Origin: Pseudomonadota bacterium | GTDB taxonomy: Bacteria > Pseudomonadota > Gammaproteobacteria > Burkholderiales > Rhodocyclaceae | Assembly: GCA_026399515.1 (NCBI GenBank) | Contig: JAPLQT010000067.1 | Location: forward strand, 35,434-99,433 | DNA length: 64,000 nt | Direction: 5' to 3' | Shown here: positions 1 through 9,180 of the stretch, piece by piece | How positions within the stretch are numbered: the first letter of the stretch is position 1 | Layout of the letters: every line of letters begins with the position of its first letter | The notes under the pieces: model-generated | What the model saw: the letters and a program-made list of their open reading frames with translations, nothing else | Told to the model about the DNA's origin: nothing | The model's database searches: none | Position numbers and translations under genes: made by a program

Positions 1-362
1 CCCTGGGCCAGGTATTTCTCGAACTGCCCGCCGGCAAGATCGATGAGGGCGAACACCCTCTGGATACGGCGCGGCGCGAACTACGCGAAGAGACCGGCTA
101 CAAGGCCAAGAGCTGGCGCCATCTGGGCATCATGCATCCATGCATCGGCTACTCCAATGAGTGCATCGAAATCTTTCTTGCCCACGGCTTGTCCTACGTA
201 GGCCACGAGCCGGATCCCGGAGAGTTCCTCGAAGTCATCGAGCTGTCTCTGGCGGACGCCATGCTGGCTGTGCGCGACGGTGAAATCACCGATGGCAAGA
301 CCCTGGCAGGCCTGCTATGGGCGGAGAAGATATTTTCCGGAGCCTGGCAGGTTCCTGCCTGA
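1..362 (+). CDS. Nudix hydrolase, ADP-ribose pyrophosphatase-like (5' truncated)
   Basis: The reading frame is open from the window edge to the stop at 360-362, so the N-terminus is missing. Translation from base 3 shows a full Nudix box: G, five residues, E, seven residues, then RELREETGY. This motif binds the divalent metal and positions the pyrophosphate of a nucleoside-diphosphate-linked substrate. The C-terminal half (MHPCIGYSNE, then an acidic stretch and the ITDGKT region) resembles the NudF/ADP-ribose pyrophosphatase subgroup, which recycles free ADP-ribose in the cytosol. The next gene is convergent, so this is the 3' end of an operon lying to the left. The subfamily is an inference; the Nudix fold is clear. 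Confidence 0.88.
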   Translation, partial: LGQVFLELPAGKIDEGEHPLDTARRELREETGYKAKSWRHLGIMHPCIGYSNECIEIFLAHGLSYVGHEPDPGEFLEVIELSLADAMLAVRDGEITDGKTLAGLLWAEKIFSGAWQVPA

Positions 363-402
363 ATCCGCGTGCGGTGGGTTCCACTGTTGCTACTGACAAT
401 CG

Positions 403-1233
403 CTATTCCTGGACTGTTGGCAAGCGGATAAGATAGCCGCCCGATTTCTCGTCCCGCGCCAGCGCGAGCAATTTGCGCTTCTGCGCATCTTCGAGCAGTT
501 CGCCGAACGAGCGGTAGCCGTAGTAAGACTCGTTAAAGCCCGGCTGTCGCCGTTTCATGGTCTGCTTGACCATCGAGCCCCAGATCTTCTCGTCCTCGCC
601 GCGTTCGGCGGTGAGTGCCTCTACGGTTCCGACAATGAAATCGAGCGCTTCCTGGCGTTTGTCATCCTCGCTTTCCGGTGCCGCTTTCTTCGCCGAGCCT
701 GCCGGGCCGGCTTTTGAAGGTGCTTTCTTGCCGGCACGTTGTTTCTTGGCTTCCTGTTCGCGCACCAAGTCGTCATAGAAAATGAATTCGTCGCAGTTGG
801 CGGAGAGCAGGTCGGAAGTCGAGTCCTTGACGCCGATACCGATGACCAACTTGTTGTTCTCGCGCAGCTTGGAAACCAGCGGCGAAAAATCGGAATCGCC
901 GCTGATGATGACGAAGGTATCGACATGCGCTTTGGTGTAGCAGAGATCCAGCGCATCGACGACCATGCGGATATCTGCCGAGTTCTTGCCGGACTGCCGG
1001 ACATGCGGGATCTCGATCAACTCGAAGGCCGCCTCATGCATTGTCGCCTTGAACTCCTTGTAGCGGTCCCAGTCGCAGTACGCTTTCTTGACCACGATGC
1101 TGCCTTTCAGCAGCAGACGTTCCAATACTTTCTTGATGTCGAACTGCCCATACTTGGCGTCGCGCACCCCGAGCGCCACGTTCTCGAAATCGCAGAACAG
1201 CGCCATATTGGTGATTTCAGGTTGTCCGGCCAT
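403..1233 (-). CDS. NYN-domain (LabA/DUF88-type) protein with C-terminal OST-HTH/LOTUS domain
   Basis: The protein has 276 residues. Residues about 10-150 form a NYN (PIN-like) domain: the early acidic motif FCDFENV, the central ADIRMVVDALDL and the late ISGDSDFSPLV supply the aspartates expected to hold a metal, so it is probably an RNase or RNA-binding protein. A low-complexity K/A/P linker (about 165-190) leads to a winged-helix OST-HTH/LOTUS-like domain ending in GGYLIRLP. This domain pair is common in bacterial LabA-like proteins, whose substrates are mostly unknown. The ATG at 1233 follows a clear GGAGG on the minus strand. The gene sits 13 bp downstream of the hybrid kinase and may be co-transcribed with it. 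Confidence 0.9.
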   Translation of the reverse strand: MAGQPEITNMALFCDFENVALGVRDAKYGQFDIKKVLERLLLKGSIVVKKAYCDWDRYKEFKATMHEAAFELIEIPHVRQSGKNSADIRMVVDALDLCYTKAHVDTFVIISGDSDFSPLVSKLRENNKLVIGIGVKDSTSDLLSANCDEFIFYDDLVREQEAKKQRAGKKAPSKAGPAGSAKKAAPESEDDKRQEALDFIVGTVEALTAERGEDEKIWGSMVKQTMKRRQPGFNESYYGYRSFGELLEDAQKRKLLALARDEKSGGYLIRLPTVQE

Positions 1234-1246
1234 GGTTCCTCCGTGT

Positions 1247-3382
1247 CTAGTCTTCAGGCTTGCCGAGAGGCAAATCTGATAATGCCTGGTTGGCGGCGTC
1301 GATCAATTGATTGACCTTCTCATGGAGCGGCGCATAACTTTCGCTGGCGCCGTTCTTCAAGGCGCTTTCCAAGGCAGCGGATGCCGCCGAGAGACTATCC
1401 GCCCCGGCAGTCGCCGCTTCTCCCTTGAGCGAATGCACCTGGCGCCGGGCTTCCTCGAAGTCTCCATTGGCAAGCAGCGCGTTTATGCCCAGTCGATATT
1501 CCGGGAGTGACTGGCGAAACATGCCCAGCACCGTCAAGAACAGTTCAGGTTCCACCTCCAGGCGCGTCACCGCCTCTTCAATTTTCCATTCGGCGTTGCC
1601 GCCGAGTGTCTGGATTACCCTATTCATGTCTTGATTGCCGGACCGGGCGGGCCGGCTTTGAGCCGAACCCGCATCAGGCTGCTCCTGTGTCAGTGCATGC
1701 AGCGCTTCCAACAGTACTTTCTTCTTGATGGGCTTGGTGAGATGTTTATTGCAGCCTGCATTGAGACTCTTCTGCTCGTCTTCCTGGAGTGCATGCGCCG
1801 TCAGGGCAATGACGGGAGTCTGAGCGAGTCCCCGCGACTGCTCGATGCGGCGGATTTCCCTGGTGGCGCTATAACCATCCATGACCGGCATTTCCATATC
1901 CATCAAGACGACGTCATAGCGGCCCGCTTGAAACTTTTCGACGGCGATGGAGCCGTTTTCCGCCAGATCGATTTGGCAGGGTGAGTCTTTCAGCAAACTG
2001 CGCATCAGGAACACGTTGTTCTGGTTGTCTTCCGCCAACAGGATCGTGAGCGGCCGCGTGAAAGCGCGCGACGCAGGAATGGTCGCGGGCAGTTGCTCAA
2101 CTGTGGTTGCGGGCGCTTCGGCCTTGGGCAAGAGGGCGACAAACCGGAAAGTCGATCCCTGGCCGAGCGTGCTGTCAACCCAGATGCGCCCCTCCATCAG
2201 TTCGACCAGTCTCTGGGTAATCGTCAGTCCCAGGCCGGTACCGCCGAAATTGCGGGTGATGCGGCCATCAGCCTGGCTGAATGCCTCAAAAATCGAGTCG
2301 AGCTTGTCCGCGGGTATGCCGATGCCGGTGTCGCTTACCGAGAAACGCAACATGTCGGGAGCGTCATGTTCGACTTCCACGGCAATGCCGACACTGCCAA
2401 CGTTACAGAATTTGACCGCATTCCCCACCAGGTTGGTGATGCACTGCTTGAGGCGCTGTGAATCGCCATGGACGAACTGGGGTACGTCGGCAGCGATGCT
2501 CAAGCGCAACTCCAGCCCCTTGTCATGCGCCCGTCCCGATAGCAATTCCATCTGTGTTTGCAAGAGGCGGGCGAGCGCAAAATCTTCCTTATACAGCTTG
2601 AATTGGCCCGCCTCCACTTTGGATAAATCGAGTATGTCATTGATCAGATCCAGCAGCGTATTTCCGGCATTCTGGAACACCTCCAAGTACTTGGCTTGCT
2701 CCTGCGTCAACTTGGTCTCGGCCATCAACTCGGCCATTCCCAGGATCGCGTTCATGGGTGTGCGAAACTCGTGCGATACCATGGCGAGAAAGCGTTTCTG
2801 CTGTTCCTGCACCAAGCGCCGGGCGGTGACGTCGCGCGAGACTCCGACCACTTCCAATGCTTGCCCCTGGGCGTCATGGATGATGCTCATAGTGGATTCA
2901 GACCATACCGTGGAGCGGTCCTTACATGTCGATTCCAGTTCCACGACGTAGCTGGTTTCCCCAGAGTGTGCCGTCAGGTAATCGGCCGCTGTCCTCACCG
3001 CTTGTGTCCAGGGCGAGGAGGAGGATTTTTCAATGGAATGCCGCATGGCTTCCTCCACGGTGTATCCGGTCAGGCGTTCAATGGACGGGCTGATATAGCT
3101 GAGGCGTTGCCGGATCAGGTCGTACTTCCACAATACGTCTTGCGCATTGTCGGCAACCAGGCGGAAACGCTCTTCGCTGGTGCGCAAGGCGGCGGAAAGC
3201 CTCGACAAGCGATAGGCAACCGCACTTGAAAAGGCGATGACCAAGAGCGCAATCGCCAGGGTGCGATAGAGCCAACCAGAATCACTCTCGGGGCTGGATT
3301 GCGCTATCGCCGGCCAGACGCAGCCATATGCCAGGCAAAACAGCAAGGCATGCAGGGAATGGGTGCCTTGCGGTCGTTTCAT
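1247..3382 (-). CDS. Hybrid sensor histidine kinase (PAS-HisKA-HATPase-REC-HPt)
   Basis: The protein has 711 residues. Two hydrophobic stretches (about 10-28 and 40-58) anchor it in the inner membrane. A PAS domain (about 66-190) precedes HisKA with phospho-acceptor His204 in SHEFRTPMNA. The ATPase domain has the N box (NLVGNAVKF), DTGIGIP and GGTGLGL. A receiver (about 445-560) has Asp495 in VLMDMEMP, and an HPt domain carries His650 in VHSLKGEA. All phosphorelay residues are present, so it should run an internal His-Asp-His relay. The receiver gene immediately upstream (3440-3879) is the obvious output partner. The signal sensed cannot be told from sequence. Confidence 0.93.
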   Translation of the reverse strand: MKRPQGTHSLHALLFCLAYGCVWPAIAQSSPESDSGWLYRTLAIALLVIAFSSAVAYRLSRLSAALRTSEERFRLVADNAQDVLWKYDLIRQRLSYISPSIERLTGYTVEEAMRHSIEKSSSSPWTQAVRTAADYLTAHSGETSYVVELESTCKDRSTVWSESTMSIIHDAQGQALEVVGVSRDVTARRLVQEQQKRFLAMVSHEFRTPMNAILGMAELMAETKLTQEQAKYLEVFQNAGNTLLDLINDILDLSKVEAGQFKLYKEDFALARLLQTQMELLSGRAHDKGLELRLSIAADVPQFVHGDSQRLKQCITNLVGNAVKFCNVGSVGIAVEVEHDAPDMLRFSVSDTGIGIPADKLDSIFEAFSQADGRITRNFGGTGLGLTITQRLVELMEGRIWVDSTLGQGSTFRFVALLPKAEAPATTVEQLPATIPASRAFTRPLTILLAEDNQNNVFLMRSLLKDSPCQIDLAENGSIAVEKFQAGRYDVVLMDMEMPVMDGYSATREIRRIEQSRGLAQTPVIALTAHALQEDEQKSLNAGCNKHLTKPIKKKVLLEALHALTQEQPDAGSAQSRPARSGNQDMNRVIQTLGGNAEWKIEEAVTRLEVEPELFLTVLGMFRQSLPEYRLGINALLANGDFEEARRQVHSLKGEAATAGADSLSAASAALESALKNGASESYAPLHEKVNQLIDAANQALSDLPLGKPED

Positions 3383-3439
3383 TTTGGATCAGTATCGATG
3401 ATGCAGTTTGCGCAACAGTACTCTGCGGGCGAAGCGGGG

Positions 3440-3879
3440 CTATGGCGCCTTGGATTCGCCGGGCTTCAACGCCGCGGCTTTCAGCGCGCGTGATTTCTCC
3501 ACGGCCTGGTCTATCAACCCGAGCACCGTGGATGAGTTGAAAGGTTTGACGATGTAACCGCTGGCACCGGCTTGCAGTGCCGCTTTTACGGTGGAACTGT
3601 CGCTGCTGCCGCTCACCATCAATACCACGGTTTTTGCGGCAACTCTTTTCTGATCTGCTTGAGTACATCGAGACCATTGCCTTTCGGCATCAGGATATCG
3701 AGGCAGACGATATCCGGACGCAGTTTCAAGGCTTGTTCGATGGCCATCTCGCAATCGCTCGCCGACCCGACGACCTCGTAGTCGGGAGACTCTTCGCTAC
3801 GCAAGATACCGCGCAACAAGGCGCGCATCGTGCCATTGTCGTCAACGATCAGGATGGTTGCCAACGCTTTATTGCTCAC
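3440..3879 (-). pseudogene. CheY-like response regulator, interrupted by a -1 frameshift
   Basis: Two overlapping frames together make one single-domain receiver. The first half, starting at a GTG (3877-3879) behind a GGGAAG, reads VSNKALATILIVDDNG with phospho-acceptor D in DIVCLDILMP, then runs out of frame after KELPQK. The second half continues in another frame with TVVLMVSGSSD and the conserved lysine in SGYIVKPF. The break lies at a run of five T on the plus strand (3631-3635); one more base there would restore one frame. It precedes the hybrid kinase gene by 57 bp and would be its natural phosphate acceptor. Sequencing error in a homopolymer is a strong alternative to real gene loss. 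Confidence 0.8.
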
Positions 3880-4039
3880 CGTGAACTTCCCGTATTTAGA
3901 AAAGTACCCACATATTATCGCACTGCCCCGGCAAAAATGGCGGACAAAGCGAAGATCCGCCAATGCCCGTCTGGTTTGAAACCCTACGGGGCATCGTGGC
4001 GGTTTCCTTAGGGCGTGTTCTCAATTGAGCGACGTGTGC

Positions 4040-4141
4040 GAACGAGGCATATGGCGCCCAGTGCAAGACACGAGCGATGCCGTTGGGCCGTTCCCAATCA
4101 GGAGCGAGCAACGCCGCAATGGGGGCCATATGCCTCGTTCC
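4040..4141. repeat. Nested inverted repeat A inside the MITE-like element
   Basis: Arms of 20 bp, 4040-4059 (GAACGAGGCATATGGCGCCC) and 4122-4141 (its reverse complement with one mismatch), enclose about 60 bp. This gives the left half of the element its own long hairpin. Confidence 0.8.
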
Positions 4142-4148
4142 CTCCGGG

Positions 4149-4248
4149 TTGTTGCCAAATGCGGCGTCCGCTTTGTTACTCGTCTCGTCAAGGGGGATGG
4201 CCATTGACTTCGACTCGCGTCGCGCGGCCATCCGCATTTGGCAACAAC
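4149..4248. repeat. Nested inverted repeat B inside the MITE-like element
   Basis: Arms of 17 bp, GTTGTTGCCAAATGCGG at 4149-4165 and its exact reverse complement at 4232-4248. This forms the second hairpin, so the element is a double-hairpin structure closed by the terminal repeats. Confidence 0.8.
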
Positions 4249-4357
4249 GCATCACGCCGATCAATCGAGAACACGCCCTAATGGAAGTCTGGACGCCAAG
4301 GAATATTGGTTGGGGGATAGAATCCGGGTTTTCTACGCCTTCCGATGGAACCGGGTA

Positions 4358-6627
4358 ATGTTGCGTGAAGTGTTTCCTCCGAGTATCCCTTCCTGGCGTG
4401 TCCTTCTTGCGGCATTGGTCATGGCGGTGCTGCCGATTCGGGAAACGCTCGCGGATATCCAACAGACCGAAGAAAACCGCCTGATTGCTTTATCGAACCC
4501 GGTCGCGTGGTTGGGCGCCGCAACCTGCGCCTCATGTCATGTCAATGAATACCAGGCTTGGCAAGCCTCTCACCATGCGCTGGCAATGCAAACCGCCGAC
4601 GACAAATCGGTGTTGGGAAATTTCAGCGGGGCACGATTCACTTACGCCGGCGTCGTTTCAACCTTCTTTCGCCGCAATGGAAAGTATTACGTCAATACCG
4701 ACGGCCCGGACGGCAAGCTGGCCGATTTCGAGATTCTCTACACTTTCGGCTTCACTCCATTACAACAGTACCTGATTGCCTTGCCGGGGGGGCGTCTACA
4801 GGCCTTCGGCATCGCCTGGGATTCACGGCCAAAATCGCAACGAGGCGGACGCTGGTTCCATCTCTATCCGGGTCTCGGGTTGAAGGCCGGCAATCCATTG
4901 CACTGGACTGGCATAGACCAGAACTGGAACTATCAGTGCGCCGAGTGCCATTTGACCCACTATGAGAAAAATTACGATGCCGGTAAGAAGGTATTCGACT
5001 CGCACTGGGCGGAAATCAACGTGTCCTGTGAAGCCTGCCATGGACCGGGCATTCAGCACGTCTCCTGGGCCAGAGGACCGCGTGAACCGACAACTGACAA
5101 GGGCTTGTCCAACGCACTCGACGAGCGCCGCGGCGTCCACTGGATTCCCGATCCACATACCGGGCAGCCGGTTCGCAGTTCTCCACGCGCCGGAAACCGG
5201 GAAATCGAGACCTGCGCCCGTTGCCACTCGCGACGCGGTCAGATCGACGAGGCTTTCGTTCATGGGCAGACTTTCTCGGACGCCTATCGTCCCGCCACTC
5301 TCGATGCTGGCCTCTATTGGCCTGATGGCCAGATGCGCGACGAGGTCTACAACCATGGGTCATTTCTGCAAAGCCGGATGCACGCGATGGGCGTCACTTG
5401 CAGCGATTGCCACGAACCGCACTCGCAAAAGCTTCGAGCGCCGGGCAATGCCGTTTGTGTTCCATGTCATCTTTCGACCAAGTACAACACTTCGAATCAC
5501 CATCATCACGCCGAAAACACCCAGGGAAGCCGGTGTGCGGCTTGCCACATGCGCACGACGACGTATATGCAGGTGGATTCCCGACACGATCACTCCTTCC
5601 GGATACCTCGCCCGGACCTGACGCGGAAACTCGGTATTCCGAATGCGTGTAACCAGTGTCATGCAAAAAAGACTCCGGAATGGGCGGCGACTACCGTCAG
5701 AAGATGGACGGGCCGCTCTCCGGGAGGCTTCCAGAGTTTTGCTCAGGCCTTGCACGACGCGGCAAATGCCACGGTTCCGGCAGGTATTGTCGTCGATAGT
5801 TTGATTGCCGTGGCGAGCGATGCAGCTCACCCGGCGATTGCGCGGGCCACCGCATTGGCGAGGTTGGGTGATTACCCGCCAGCGGCCGCGATTGCCTCGG
5901 CACGCCGTTCCCTGGACGACCCGGATGCCATGGTGCGTGAAGCGGCCGTCAGCACTTTTTCCCATGCCGACGCCGCGCAGCGAGCGCGTCTGTTGGCTCC
6001 TCTCCTCTGCTGCAGGATAAAGTTCGTACCGTCCGCATGGCCGCTACCAAAGCGCTGGCCGGCGCCCCCGAAACCTTGCTCGGGATCGAAGACAAAAGCA
6101 CATTCAAGATTGCGCTGGCCGAATATATCGCTGCGCAAAACTTCAACGCCGACCGTCCGGAATCTCACTCCGATCTTGGCAGCCTCCATGTGGAACGTGG
6201 AGAGACAATCGCCGCCGAACGCGAGTTTCGAACTGCGATCGAACTTGACCCAAGCTACCTGCTTGCGAGCATCAACCTTGCCGACTTTTTCCGCGGCCTG
6301 GGCCGGGAGTCCGACGTTGAAACGACCTTGCGACGCGCACTTGAGCATGCTCCAAGGACGGCCATGCTGCACCACATCCTCGGTTTGTCGATGGTGCGGC
6401 AACAGCGTAAAAGGGAAGCCCTGCAAGAATTGCGCATGGCGTCCAACTTGGATCGCGACAACATGCGCTTCGCGTATGTCTATGCCATCGCCTTGCACGA
6501 CGCGGGAAGGGTCGAAGAGGCAGTCGTACATCTCAAGCGGTCGATCCGGCGAGCGCCAGGCGACACGATGCTCAGGCAGGTGTTGCGGGAGTTCGAAGCC
6601 GGGGGTAGTGGAAAATCCCGCAAATAA
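4358..6627 (+). pseudogene. Octahaem c-type cytochrome with C-terminal TPR domain, frameshifted near 6005-6020
   Basis: From the ATG at 4358 the product starts with a signal peptide (WRVLLAALVMAVLP) and so is exported. It carries eight CXXCH haem sites: CASCH, CAECH, CEACH, CARCH, CSDCH, CVPCH, CAACH and CNQCH. The layout resembles cytochrome c554-like multihaem proteins. A helical, HEAT-like stretch follows. At about 6005-6020 the frame changes by -1, and the other frame carries on with MAATKALAGAPETLL and four to five TPR units to a stop at 6625-6627. Both parts keep good codon usage, so the split is recent or an error. Partner and substrate are unknown. The ATG at 4238 lies inside the MITE and is less likely. 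Confidence 0.78.
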
Positions 6628-6671
6628 TCGGGAAGCTGTGTTCCTATATTATTCTCAAGAGAGGTGCCCAT

Positions 6672-8174
6672 CTAGGAATACTCGAGGCCTGTCTGTTGCA
6701 AACCGACGAGGTTGATGTGGGTCGTATTGAGATCCAAATCCGCCGCCATTACGCCCAATGCGCCGACAGTCAAAGCGCCTGATTTCAGCAAATCGACAAT
6801 AGGTGCGGCATTCGCGGCGGTGGGGTGAGAGCCGACCAGGTTCGTCCAAAGCAGATCGACGACCGCGGGAGGAGTAGTTGCACCACCCGCATTCAGAGCA
6901 GCTTGCATGAGGTCGGCGTAGCTCATGCCTGCGTCAAGAAGACTCAGTCCGATACCAACGAATTGCTTGTTCGATACCGAAGTAGCGCCAAATACCGCCC
7001 CCAATACTTTCGCAGTAGTGCCGGCATTGCCATTCAGATCAAGCGCCACTTTCGTGTCGGAAAATTGAACGCGATCGATGTTTCTGAGTGTATCGATTCC
7101 CTCGGCGCCGGTGTTGTCCCTGACAGTGTATGAGCCGTCCGGATTTGCAGAAATCACGAAGTTGCTTGCAGGGCCGGAATATTTGACTGTGTCGATGCCG
7201 CCGCCGCCAACAATAGTGTCGTTCCCCGGACTACCGACAAGTAGATCGTTACCGGTTGTTCCCGTAATGCCGAGACCCGTAATCGATGTAAAGCCGTAGG
7301 AACTGGTTCCCGCGTAAGCATTTCCGGCGAGGTCTTTGAGGCTGCCCGGGGTAACGACGAGCGCATACCCGGTGTGATAGCCAAGATCCGATGCGGGATG
7401 GACCGTCAGCGTGTTTCCTGAAATCGATATATTGCCGCTGGTGGCGGCGTCATAGGTCGCCACCAGCGTTCCGCTGGATGTCATCAAGGCAATATTTCCC
7501 GAGCCTCGCTGGATGGATTCGCTGAAGGTCAGGACGATGTTGCTGTTTATGGCAACACCCGTGGCCTGAGTAGCAGGACTGAAACTAGTGATTGTCGGCG
7601 CCTTGGTGTCGATGGCATGAACCGCTGCGCTAGTGGCCGTGGCGATGGGATTACCCGCGGCATCGATCACGGCGGCGGCATTCAATGTCAAGCCCAAACC
7701 GCCCTCGGTGTTGGCGGTCGGGGCTACTACCACGCTGTAGGCGGCGCCACTTCCCGTAACCGATATGACGCTGCCGTTGGTGATGGTGAAATCACTCGAA
7801 GTCAGGCCGGTGACGGCTTCGCTGAATGCCAGCGAATAGGTTACGTTACCCGTGGCGGTTCCGGTAGTGTTGTCGGTGATCTTGACCGTCGGCGGCGTCG
7901 TATCTCCGAAATAGGTGGTGAGGTCGAGGGTGTCCCGCTGGTTATTGAAGACCAGAATTTCCATGTTGTACAACGTCGCATGCAGCGGGGCGCTGGCGCT
8001 GGAGATCGAATCCACGTGAACCGCGCCGTCACTGGCCTTGGTGATCGAGTAACTCGAACGTAGCGAGGTGCCCAGGTAGAGAGTGTCTGTTCCCCCGAGA
8101 CCGTCCAGAGTGAAGGTGCCGGGATTGACGACAGTCCAGGAATCGTTGTTTGGGGTTCCGGTGTAAGTGGCCAT
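6672..8174 (-). CDS. Secreted Ig-like/RTX protein, putative type I secretion substrate
   Basis: The protein has 500 residues, is glycine-, threonine- and serine-rich, and has no classical signal peptide. Residues about 90-185 (TPPTVKITDN onward) and 190-300 (KAPTITSFSPATQATGV) look like bacterial Ig-like and SbsA-type Ig-like modules. Residues about 305-335 contain two glycine-rich calcium-binding nonapeptides (GTTGNDLLVG, GSPGNDTIVG). The C-terminal helical part (MSYADLMQAALNAGG) resembles the DUF4214-like ends of type I-secreted proteins. It is probably a surface or extracellular adhesin-like protein; no type I exporter lies in the window. It ends 55 bp from apbE on the same strand and may or may not belong to that operon. 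Confidence 0.75.
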   Translation of the reverse strand: MATYTGTPNNDSWTVVNPGTFTLDGLGGTDTLYLGTSLRSSYSITKASDGAVHVDSISSASAPLHATLYNMEILVFNNQRDTLDLTTYFGDTTPPTVKITDNTTGTATGNVTYSLAFSEAVTGLTSSDFTITNGSVISVTGSGAAYSVVVAPTANTEGGLGLTLNAAAVIDAAGNPIATATSAAVHAIDTKAPTITSFSPATQATGVAINSNIVLTFSESIQRGSGNIALMTSSGTLVATYDAATSGNISISGNTLTVHPASDLGYHTGYALVVTPGSLKDLAGNAYAGTSSYGFTSITGLGITGTTGNDLLVGSPGNDTIVGGGGIDTVKYSGPASNFVISANPDGSYTVRDNTGAEGIDTLRNIDRVQFSDTKVALDLNGNAGTTAKVLGAVFGATSVSNKQFVGIGLSLLDAGMSYADLMQAALNAGGATTPPAVVDLLWTNLVGSHPTAANAAPIVDLLKSGALTVGALGVMAADLDLNTTHINLVGLQQTGLEYS

Positions 8175-8229
8175 ATGCTTTGATCTCCAGGTAAGGGGAA
8201 AAGATGATGAGAAGGTCTGCGCGAAGAAC

Positions 8230-9180
8230 TCAGGCCTTCGGCATGGTGTTCATGTGAACTACGCCGTGCTGATCCATCGCCAGGTAAGTCATGCCGGATG
8301 CCTCGAGAAAGGTCAGTCCATCGGCCTGTTTCAGCATGGCGATGGTCGTGCAGTTGCCCGCCACCACGGCCAATGGCGCTAGGACGCTGACGGTGCGCCA
8401 ATGCGTGACGGGTTGGCCGGAGCGAGGATCGAGGACGTGGCAGTAACGTCGGCCGTCAAGTTCGAAGAATCGCTCATAGTCGCCGCTGGTCGCCAATCCC
8501 CCCTGCACGACGGGAATCGTCGCCAGGAGCCGATCTTTGCGGCGCGGATCCAGAATGCCCATCATCCACGGTTGTCCATCCGGCTTGGGCCCGAGTACGC
8601 GCATGTCGCCGGCCAGGTTCACATAGCCATGGCGGACGCCGCGTTCGGCGAGGATGGCTCCGGCGCGGTCGGCGGCGTACTCCTTGCCGAAGCCGCCGAA
8701 GTCCATTTCCATGCCCGCCAGAGGCAAGTGGATCCGACGCTTGTTGCGTTCGACACGGCTCCAGCCGATTAGTCGGCGCACACGGGCCAGTTCGTCCTCG
8801 GAAGGTATTCTGGGCAGCTTGAAATCCCATGCTTGCCGCAATACGCCGGATGTTATGTCGAACAGACCGTTACTGGACTGGAAGAGCGCTTCGGCGTATT
8901 CGAGCAGCGCCCAGGTTTCGTCATCGCAGTCGACCGGATCCAGACCCGCGGCGGCATTTATGCGAGAGACAATGCTGTCGGGACGATAGCGGGAATACTT
9001 GACCTCGATACGGTTTACCTCGTCGATGGCCGCCTGTGCCAGCAACCGGGCTTCTTGCTCGTTGTCCATGGCGAGGACGACTTCGCAGCCGCTGCCCATG
9101 GCCTTGAAAGGAATCCGAAAGGTTTGCATGTGCGGTGCCTTGGACGGGGTTCGCTGCTGAAGTGTTTGCGCGGCTTGCAT
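8230..9180 (-). CDS. apbE: FAD:protein FMN transferase (ApbE family)
   Basis: The protein has 316 residues. ApbE uses FAD to attach FMN covalently to Thr/Ser of exported redox proteins. Family features are visible: AMGSGCEVVL at the start, SRYRPDSIVSRIN, the MDFGGFGKEYAAD stretch (usually GAIAKGY-like), VNLAGDMRVLG and the late VLDPRSGQPV. The first ATG overlaps the DUF3570 stop as ATGA, which supports it, although Met18 is also possible. No obvious signal peptide is seen, so the mature location (periplasm in most relatives) is uncertain. It is the last gene of the tlpA-DUF4266-DUF3570-apbE operon, whose members recur together in many proteobacteria. Confidence 0.92.
   Translation of the reverse strand: MQAAQTLQQRTPSKAPHMQTFRIPFKAMGSGCEVVLAMDNEQEARLLAQAAIDEVNRIEVKYSRYRPDSIVSRINAAAGLDPVDCDDETWALLEYAEALFQSSNGLFDITSGVLRQAWDFKLPRIPSEDELARVRRLIGWSRVERNKRRIHLPLAGMEMDFGGFGKEYAADRAGAILAERGVRHGYVNLAGDMRVLGPKPDGQPWMMGILDPRRKDRLLATIPVVQGGLATSGDYERFFELDGRRYCHVLDPRSGQPVTHWRTVSVLAPLAVVAGNCTTIAMLKQADGLTFLEASGMTYLAMDQHGVVHMNTMPKA

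Larger units (their letters stand above)
4011..4278. mobile_element. MITE-like non-coding element with 18-bp terminal inverted repeats
   Basis: The left end GGGCGTGTTCTCAATTGA (4011-4028) and right end TCAATCGAGAACACGCCC (4261-4278) are inverted repeats with one mismatch. Both are flanked by TA (4009-4010 and 4279-4280), as expected for a 2-bp TA target duplication of the kind made by IS630/Tc1-like and some other transposases. Inside lie two more long inverted pairs, so the whole 268 bp can fold. No transposase or convincing ORF is present, which fits a miniature element moved in trans. It sits between the frameshifted receiver and the octahaem cytochrome gene and may supply or disrupt the promoter of the latter. 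Confidence 0.72.

Noticed and set aside
4238..4357. Longer start for the octahaem cytochrome
   Set aside because: It would begin inside the MITE and place 40 unrelated residues before a good signal peptide.
3896..4462. Minus-strand ORF through the MITE-like element (188 codons)
   Set aside because: It runs through inverted repeats and overlaps a real gene start; it looks like read-through of the repeat, not a protein gene.
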